From Iamia sp963728655 (GTDB taxonomy: Bacteria > Actinomycetota > Acidimicrobiia > Acidimicrobiales > Iamiaceae): a stretch of 64,000 bases of DNA. The notes below the pieces were generated by a model. It was not told where the DNA came from. It saw only the letters and a program-made list of their open reading frames with translations, and did not search any database. How positions within the stretch are numbered: position 1 is the stretch's first letter; each line of letters begins with the position of its first letter. Made by a program: the position numbers and the translations under genes. Positions 59,692 to 64,000 of this stretch are shown one piece after another. Location of the stretch: assembly GCA_963728655.1 (NCBI GenBank), contig CAVSLD010000002.1, positions 1-64,000 on the forward strand, read 5' to 3'.

Positions 59692-60165
59692 TCAGCCCTC
59701 CTGCAGCGCCTCCGCGAGCATCACGATGATGCCGCTGGGGCCGCGCACGTAGGTGAGCTTGTAGACGTCCTCGTAGGTCGCCACGCCGCGCAGTGGGTGG
59801 CAGCCGTGCCGGGCGGCGATCTCGAGCGCCTCGTCGATGTCGTCGACCGAGAAGGCGACGCGGTGCATGCCGATCTCGTTGGGCCGGGTGGGCTCGGTCT
59901 CGATGGCGTCGGGGTGGATGTACTCGAAGAGCTCGAGGCGACCGCTGCCGTCCGGGGTCTGGAGCATGGCGACGTCGGCGTGGTTGCCATCGAGGCCGAC
60001 CGCGGTCTCGGTCCACTCCCCGCTGACCGTGTCTCGGCCGACGACGGTCAACCCGAGGTCGGTGAAGAAGGCGATCGCGGCCTCGATGTCGCGGACGGCG
60101 ATGCCGACGTTCTCGAGCTTCACGGGCACCGGCTGCACGGTAACCCGAGCCCGGTGCTCGGACAT
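59692..60165 (-). CDS. VOC-family (glyoxalase-like) protein
   Basis: A ~157-residue protein from ATG 60,165 (GTG 60,122 also possible): KLENVGIAVRDIEAAIAFFT, ADVAMLQTPDGSGRLELFEY, IGMHRVAFSVDDIDEALEIA and VYKLTYVRGPSGIIVMLAEA. His in MHRVAF and Glu in RLELFEY are probable metal ligands. The layout resembles methylmalonyl-CoA epimerase/glyoxalase proteins. Divergent from the amidohydrolase gene. Confidence 0.83.
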   Translation of the reverse strand: MSEHRARVTVQPVPVKLENVGIAVRDIEAAIAFFTDLGLTVVGRDTVSGEWTETAVGLDGNHADVAMLQTPDGSGRLELFEYIHPDAIETEPTRPNEIGMHRVAFSVDDIDEALEIAARHGCHPLRGVATYEDVYKLTYVRGPSGIIVMLAEALQEG

Positions 60166-60281
60166 GCGGAGCCCGGTCCGGGGTGCGAGGGTGATCGCCG
60201 ACCTGCGGCTCGCGGCATCGACCCGTCGGGCCCGACGCCGCTCGGCCCACCCCGCCCCCGCCCCCACGGGAGACCCGCGCC

Positions 60282-62000
60282 ATGACCACCACACCGACCC
60301 CCGCCGCCGACGTGCTGATCCGCGGCGGTGAGGTCGTCGACGGCACCGGCGCCCCGGCCCGCCGGGCCGACGTGCGGGTGCGCGCCGGGCGCATCGCAGA
60401 GGTCGGTCCCGACCTCACCCACGACGGTGAGCCGGAGCTGGACGCCACCGGCGCGACGGTGGCGCCCGGGTTCATCGACACCCACGGCCACACCGACCCG
60501 CAGGTGTTCTGGGACCCGACGCTCGACCCGGAGTCCCTCCACGGCGTCACCACGATGCTGGTGGGCAACTGCAGCCTGTCGCTGTACCCGACCACGGAGG
60601 CCACCCGCTCGGAGGTGGCCGACCTGTTCGCCTACATCGAGGACGTCCCCCGCCACCTCTTCGACGACGAGATCCCGTGGACCTGGGACGACTACGCCGG
60701 CTACCGCGACGCGGTGAACGCCATGGGCGCCGGCCTCAACCTGGCGCCCCTCGTGGGCCACAGCCCGTTGCGGCTGGCGGTGATGGGCGACGACGCCTGG
60801 ACCCGTGAGGCGACGGCGGAGGAGACCTCCGCCATGGCCGGCCTGCTGCGGGAGGCCATGGATGCGGGGGCCTGGGGCCTCTCGACCTCGTACCTCGACG
60901 TGGACGGGCACGGTCGTCCGGTGCCGTCGCGGGCTGCGGGGGGCGACGAGCTCGACGGGCTGTTCGCCGTCCTGGGGCGGGCGGGGAGGGGCATCGTCGA
61001 GGTGGTCCCCAACCTGCTGGGCGGCACCGCCGAGGCCGAGCTCGAGGACCTGGCGGTGCGCTGCGGGCGGGTCGACGTGGCCCTCACCTGGACCGGCTTC
61101 GTGCACGTGGCCGAGGCGCCCGAGCTCACCGAGAGCTGGATCGACATCTCCCGCCGCCTCGCCGCCGAGGGGGTGCGCCTGCACCCGCAGCTCTCGCCCC
61201 GCACGGTGGACTTCCGGGTCAACTGGGACTCCTCGATGATGTTCATGTCGATGCCCGAGGGTTGGCACCGGGTGATCGGCGCACCCGGGCGGGACGCGAA
61301 GGCGGCGCTGCTCACCGACCCGACGTGGCGCGCCGCGGCCCGGGCGGAGTGGGACCGCACCGAGAGCGCCATGTTCCCCCACCGCAACCTGGACAAGGCC
61401 CGCTTCGTCGAGGTGGTCGGCGACGACAACGCCCCCTGGCGGGGTCGGACCCTCGGTGACCTGGTGGCCGAGCGCGGCGGCCACCCCTCCGACGTGCTGG
61501 CCGACTTCGTCGTCGCCAACGAGTGCCGGCCGGGGATCGTGGCCATCGGGGTCGCCAACGGCGACGTCGACGGCATGGCCCGCACCCTCACCGACCCCGA
61601 CGTGCTCATCAGCTCGTCCGACGCCGGCGCCCACGTGCAGATGCTCTGCGCCTCGGGCGACACCACGTTGCTGCTCACCCGGCACGTCCGCGAGCGCGGC
61701 GACCTCACCCTGGAGGCAGCGGTGCACGAGCTCACCGGACGCCAGGCAGAGGTCTTCGGCTTCCCCGGGCGGGGGACCATCGCCCCCGGCGCCGCCGCCG
61801 ACCTCGTGGTGTTCGCCCTCGACGAGCTCCACTACGACCAGGACACCTTCGTCCACGACCTCCCCGGCGGTGGCGCCCGCCTCCGTCGCGGCGAGGGCGG
61901 CTACCGGGCGACGATCGTCGCCGGCGTGCCGGTGCAGCTCGAGGGCACGGCCACCGGGGCCCTCCCCGGCGGCGTCATCGCCTCCGACGAACGTCCCTGA
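60282..62000 (+). CDS. N-acyl-D-amino-acid deacylase-like amidohydrolase
   Basis: A 572-residue amidohydrolase: ADVLIRGGEVVDGTGAPARR, PGFIDTHGHTDPQVFWDPTL (HxH metal motif), VTTMLVGNCSLSL, LVGHSPLRLAVMG, GAWGLSTSYLDVDG, then ISSSDAGAHVQMLCASGDTT (catalytic Asp) and the C-terminal AADLVVFALDELHYDQDTFV. This is the D-aminoacylase/dihydropyrimidinase-like group; actual substrates in actinobacteria vary. Carboxylated Lys or bridging Cys (GNCSLSL) is consistent with D-aminoacylases. Single gene. Confidence 0.85.
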   Translation: MTTTPTPAADVLIRGGEVVDGTGAPARRADVRVRAGRIAEVGPDLTHDGEPELDATGATVAPGFIDTHGHTDPQVFWDPTLDPESLHGVTTMLVGNCSLSLYPTTEATRSEVADLFAYIEDVPRHLFDDEIPWTWDDYAGYRDAVNAMGAGLNLAPLVGHSPLRLAVMGDDAWTREATAEETSAMAGLLREAMDAGAWGLSTSYLDVDGHGRPVPSRAAGGDELDGLFAVLGRAGRGIVEVVPNLLGGTAEAELEDLAVRCGRVDVALTWTGFVHVAEAPELTESWIDISRRLAAEGVRLHPQLSPRTVDFRVNWDSSMMFMSMPEGWHRVIGAPGRDAKAALLTDPTWRAAARAEWDRTESAMFPHRNLDKARFVEVVGDDNAPWRGRTLGDLVAERGGHPSDVLADFVVANECRPGIVAIGVANGDVDGMARTLTDPDVLISSSDAGAHVQMLCASGDTTLLLTRHVRERGDLTLEAAVHELTGRQAEVFGFPGRGTIAPGAAADLVVFALDELHYDQDTFVHDLPGGGARLRRGEGGYRATIVAGVPVQLEGTATGALPGGVIASDERP

Positions 62001-62147
62001 GGGTCCGACGCGCCGGTCGCCGCGGGGGCCGACCGGTTTGCCGGAGGGACGCGCGGGAAGTCCCAGCTGCTCGCACGAGGAGGTCACCACGGACACGGTT
62101 CGCCACGCGGCCAGACCCCTGAGGTCGGCACGCCCGGCCGGGTCGCA

Positions 62148-62843
62148 GTGCTGACGTTCCTCGTCATCGCCGTGGTGTCGGGGGCCCTCGTCGCCGGTGC
62201 CGCGTGGGGGATCTACGGCGACCTGCCCGCATCGGTGGAGGGCTTCGTGGTCGCCCTCGCCGGGGGCTCGCTGCTGGTGTCCACCGTGCTCGAGCTCTTC
62301 GAGCCGGCGACGGAGCGGACGGCCATGTGGGCCGTGGCCCTCGCGGTGCTGGCCGGCGCGGGGGTCTTCGTGCTCCTCGATCGGCTGGTGGCCGAGCACT
62401 GGGGGTCCGACAGCGGCGGGGGCCTCCTCGCCGCCATCACCCTCGACGGGATCCCCGAGAACCTGGCCCTCGGCGTGGCCCTGATCGGCGTGGGCCCCGC
62501 GGCGGCGGCGGGGCTGGCCGGGTCGATCCTGCTATCCAACCTCCCAGAGGCCGCCGGCGGCGCCAAGGAGATGGCCGACGGCGACCGGTCCCGGGCTGTT
62601 GTCTTCGGTCTCTGGGCGGCGACCGCGGCACTCCTCTCGGCCGCCGCGCTGGCGGGCAACCTGCTCCTCTCCGGGGTGCCCGACACCGTGCTGGCCCTCA
62701 TCCGCTGCGTCGCCGGAGGCGCGGTGGTGGCGTCGCTGGCGACCGAGGTCTTCCCGAAGGCGTTCAGGGAGGAGAGCTACCTCGTCGGTGCGGCGACCGC
62801 TCTCGGGGTCGTCGTCGCCCTGGCGCTGGGCCAGCTGGGTTGA
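62148..62843 (+). CDS. ZIP-family metal transporter-like protein
   Basis: A 231-residue, seven- to eight-helix protein: AITLDGIPENLALGVALIGV is the ZIP helix-IV motif with His replaced by Asp (usual HGIPEG), and SNLPEAAGGAKEMADGDRSR the helix-V motif, Asn/Glu kept. GTG 62,148. Metal preference is uncertain because of the His to Asp change. Twenty bases before the GH38 gene, so possibly co-transcribed. Confidence 0.78.
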   Translation: MLTFLVIAVVSGALVAGAAWGIYGDLPASVEGFVVALAGGSLLVSTVLELFEPATERTAMWAVALAVLAGAGVFVLLDRLVAEHWGSDSGGGLLAAITLDGIPENLALGVALIGVGPAAAAGLAGSILLSNLPEAAGGAKEMADGDRSRAVVFGLWAATAALLSAAALAGNLLLSGVPDTVLALIRCVAGGAVVASLATEVFPKAFREESYLVGAATALGVVVALALGQLG

Positions 62844-62864
62844 CCCCTGGGTACGGTGGCGGCC

Positions 62865-64000
62865 GTGGGTGGGCTCGACGACGGACGCCGAGAGCGGATC
62901 GACCAGGTGCTGGCCGAGGTCGTGAAGCCGGCCCGCTGGCCGGAGCGGGCGCCGGTCACCATCACCGCCCACCACCTGCCGGGCGAGCCGGTGCCCCACG
63001 ACCAGGCCGTCGCCGGGCGGTTCGCACCCTTCTCCGAGGGCGAGCGGTGGGGTCCGGACTGGGGCACGACCTGGTTCCACGTCACCGGCACGGTGCCGGG
63101 TGCGTGGGCCGGGCGCACCTGCGCGCTGCTCGTCCACCTCGGCTACGGCGGCGGTCCCGGCTTCGGGGCCGAGGGCCAGGTGTGGGTCGACGGCCACCCC
63201 ACCCAGGGCATCAGCCCCAACCACCGCGAGGTGCTGGTCGGCGACCCTGCCGTCGGGGGCGAGCCGATCGACCTCCACATCGAGGCCGCGGCGAACCCCC
63301 CGGCCCTCCAGGGGGACCCCGGCCCGCTGCTGGCACCCGACCCCGGCGGTGAGCCCCGGTGGGAGCTGCGCCGCTGCCACCTGGCCGTGGTCGACCGCGA
63401 CGTCGAGGCGCTCGTGCGCGAGTGGACGGTGGTGCGCGAGTACGGCGCCTGGATCGACGGCGAGGGGTCCGCCGCCGCGGGCCGCGCGCTCGACGAGGCC
63501 TGCGCCGCCATCGAGACCGACGGGGTGGGTGCCGGGTCGGTGGCCGCGGCCCGCGCCTGGCTCGCCCCGGTGCTGGCGCCGGGCGACGGCGACCGGACCG
63601 CGGTGCACCTGGCCGTCGGCAACTCCCACATCGACACCGCCTGGCTCTGGCCGCTCCGGGAGACCCGACGCAAGGTGGTGCGGACCTTCTCCACCGCGGC
63701 GACGTTCCTCGAGCGCGATCCCGGCTACCGCTTCGCCGCCTCCCAGCCCCAGCAGCTGGCCTGGGTCCGCGAGGACCAGCCCGACCTGTGGGCGCGCATC
63801 GAGGGCCACGTCGCCGCCGGCCGGTTCGACGTGGTCGGGGCCATGTGGGTCGAACCCGACTGCAACGTCCCGTCGGGCGAGTCGCTGGCCCGCCAGCTGG
63901 TGCACGGCAAGCGCTTCTGGCGCGAGGCCTTCGGCGTCGAGGTCGACGGCCTCTGGCTGCCCGACGTGTTCGGCTACTCCGCTGCGCTGCCCCAGATCCT
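62865..64000 (+). CDS. Alpha-mannosidase GH38, 5' part (runs off window)
   Basis: From GTG 62,865 an open frame continues to the window end. The first ~240 residues form the actinobacterial N-terminal jelly-roll (ERWGPDWGTTWFHVTGTVPG; LHIEAAANPPALQGDPGPLL). GH38 motifs follow: VGNSHIDTAWLWPLRETRRK (zinc His and Asp), QPQQLAWVREDQPDLW, GAMWVEPDCNVPSGESLARQ and LWLPDVFGYSAALPQI (nucleophile Asp). About the first 380 of ~1,000 expected residues are present. Confidence 0.88.
   Translation, partial: MGGLDDGRRERIDQVLAEVVKPARWPERAPVTITAHHLPGEPVPHDQAVAGRFAPFSEGERWGPDWGTTWFHVTGTVPGAWAGRTCALLVHLGYGGGPGFGAEGQVWVDGHPTQGISPNHREVLVGDPAVGGEPIDLHIEAAANPPALQGDPGPLLAPDPGGEPRWELRRCHLAVVDRDVEALVREWTVVREYGAWIDGEGSAAAGRALDEACAAIETDGVGAGSVAAARAWLAPVLAPGDGDRTAVHLAVGNSHIDTAWLWPLRETRRKVVRTFSTAATFLERDPGYRFAASQPQQLAWVREDQPDLWARIEGHVAAGRFDVVGAMWVEPDCNVPSGESLARQLVHGKRFWREAFGVEVDGLWLPDVFGYSAALPQI

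Noticed and set aside
1..64000. CRISPR arrays, rRNA genes and recognisable insertion sequences
   Set aside because: No regularly spaced repeats, no rRNA segments and no transposase-like proteins were seen on reading both strands.

Overview
The window is high-GC, densely packed bacterial DNA with many GTG starts, ATGA/GTGA overlaps between operon genes, and families typical of Actinomycetota. Tandem LivH-LivM fusion permeases, HSL-type esterases, TetR regulators with an LLYYFG motif, ACR3 and ArsI arsenic genes and a cyclase-LuxR regulator together suggest an Acidimicrobiia-like actinobacterium. That placement is inference; there is no rRNA or marker gene here.

Region 1 (about 1-13.75 kb) is an uptake and hydrolysis locus. 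Two paralogous TetR regulators (196-999 and 9899-10525) bracket or sit within a branched-chain-type ABC transporter (binding lipoprotein, fused permease, two ATPases), a small membrane protein, a GH3 beta-glucosidase, and four hydrolases (lipase-like, two HSL esterases, one SGNH lipoprotein). A clean promoter at 1221-1249 has a near-palindrome in its spacer. The genes overlap and probably work together to import and break down an acylated or glycosylated substrate.

Region 2 (13.78-20.98 kb) is an integration hotspot. Three copies of the 3' end of a tRNA-Met(CAT) gene, at 13,779, 14,674 and 20,937, delimit a 0.9 kb mini-element with no integrase and a 6.3 kb element. The larger element carries a frameshifted tyrosine integrase, a HTH/PIN toxin-antitoxin pair, and a three-gene unit built around a TOTE-type primase-helicase fusion. 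Paired TTCTACAGT/TTCTACACT repeats lie 137-138 bp before two of the tRNA fragments and again at 61-81.

Region 3 (21-26 kb) looks like a decayed sulfur/persulfide module: permease remnant, DUF2892 protein, MMPL transporter, DsrE-family protein, a CstR-like repressor, and a Cys-rich small protein, with four TACCC-N4-GGGTA operators. Truncated DsbA-like, ICMT-like and ferredoxin fragments follow.

Region 4 (26-33.5 kb, minus strand) is an overlapping operon: ArsR, ACR3, thiolase (damaged), pyruvate:ferredoxin oxidoreductase (frameshifted) and a DHOD-like protein, next to a separate ArsI gene. Region 5 (33.6-43.6 kb) groups a hemerythrin-like protein, an Fe-S HTH regulator, YwiC, a DUF1971 cupin, two truncated globins, HPP, Rieske, a molybdopterin oxidoreductase joined to a polyferredoxin, a NarI-like membrane protein and a universal stress protein. 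It resembles a nitrate/nitrite/NO respiration and detoxification module.

Region 6 (43.7-64 kb) is intact chromosome: MarR-ClC, a sulfatase-TetR-kinase-SnoaL operon with a palindromic operator, a 1,110-residue cyclase/NB-ARC/LuxR regulator, RidA, ArsR-SRPBCC, a CmcJ-like oxygenase, DoxX, a secreted lipase, a GAP-family membrane protein, VOC, a D-aminoacylase-like amidohydrolase, a ZIP transporter and the start of a GH38 mannosidase.

Caution: apparent single-base frameshifts are concentrated between about 15 and 43.5 kb and are absent elsewhere. Many may be sequencing or assembly errors rather than true pseudogenes.
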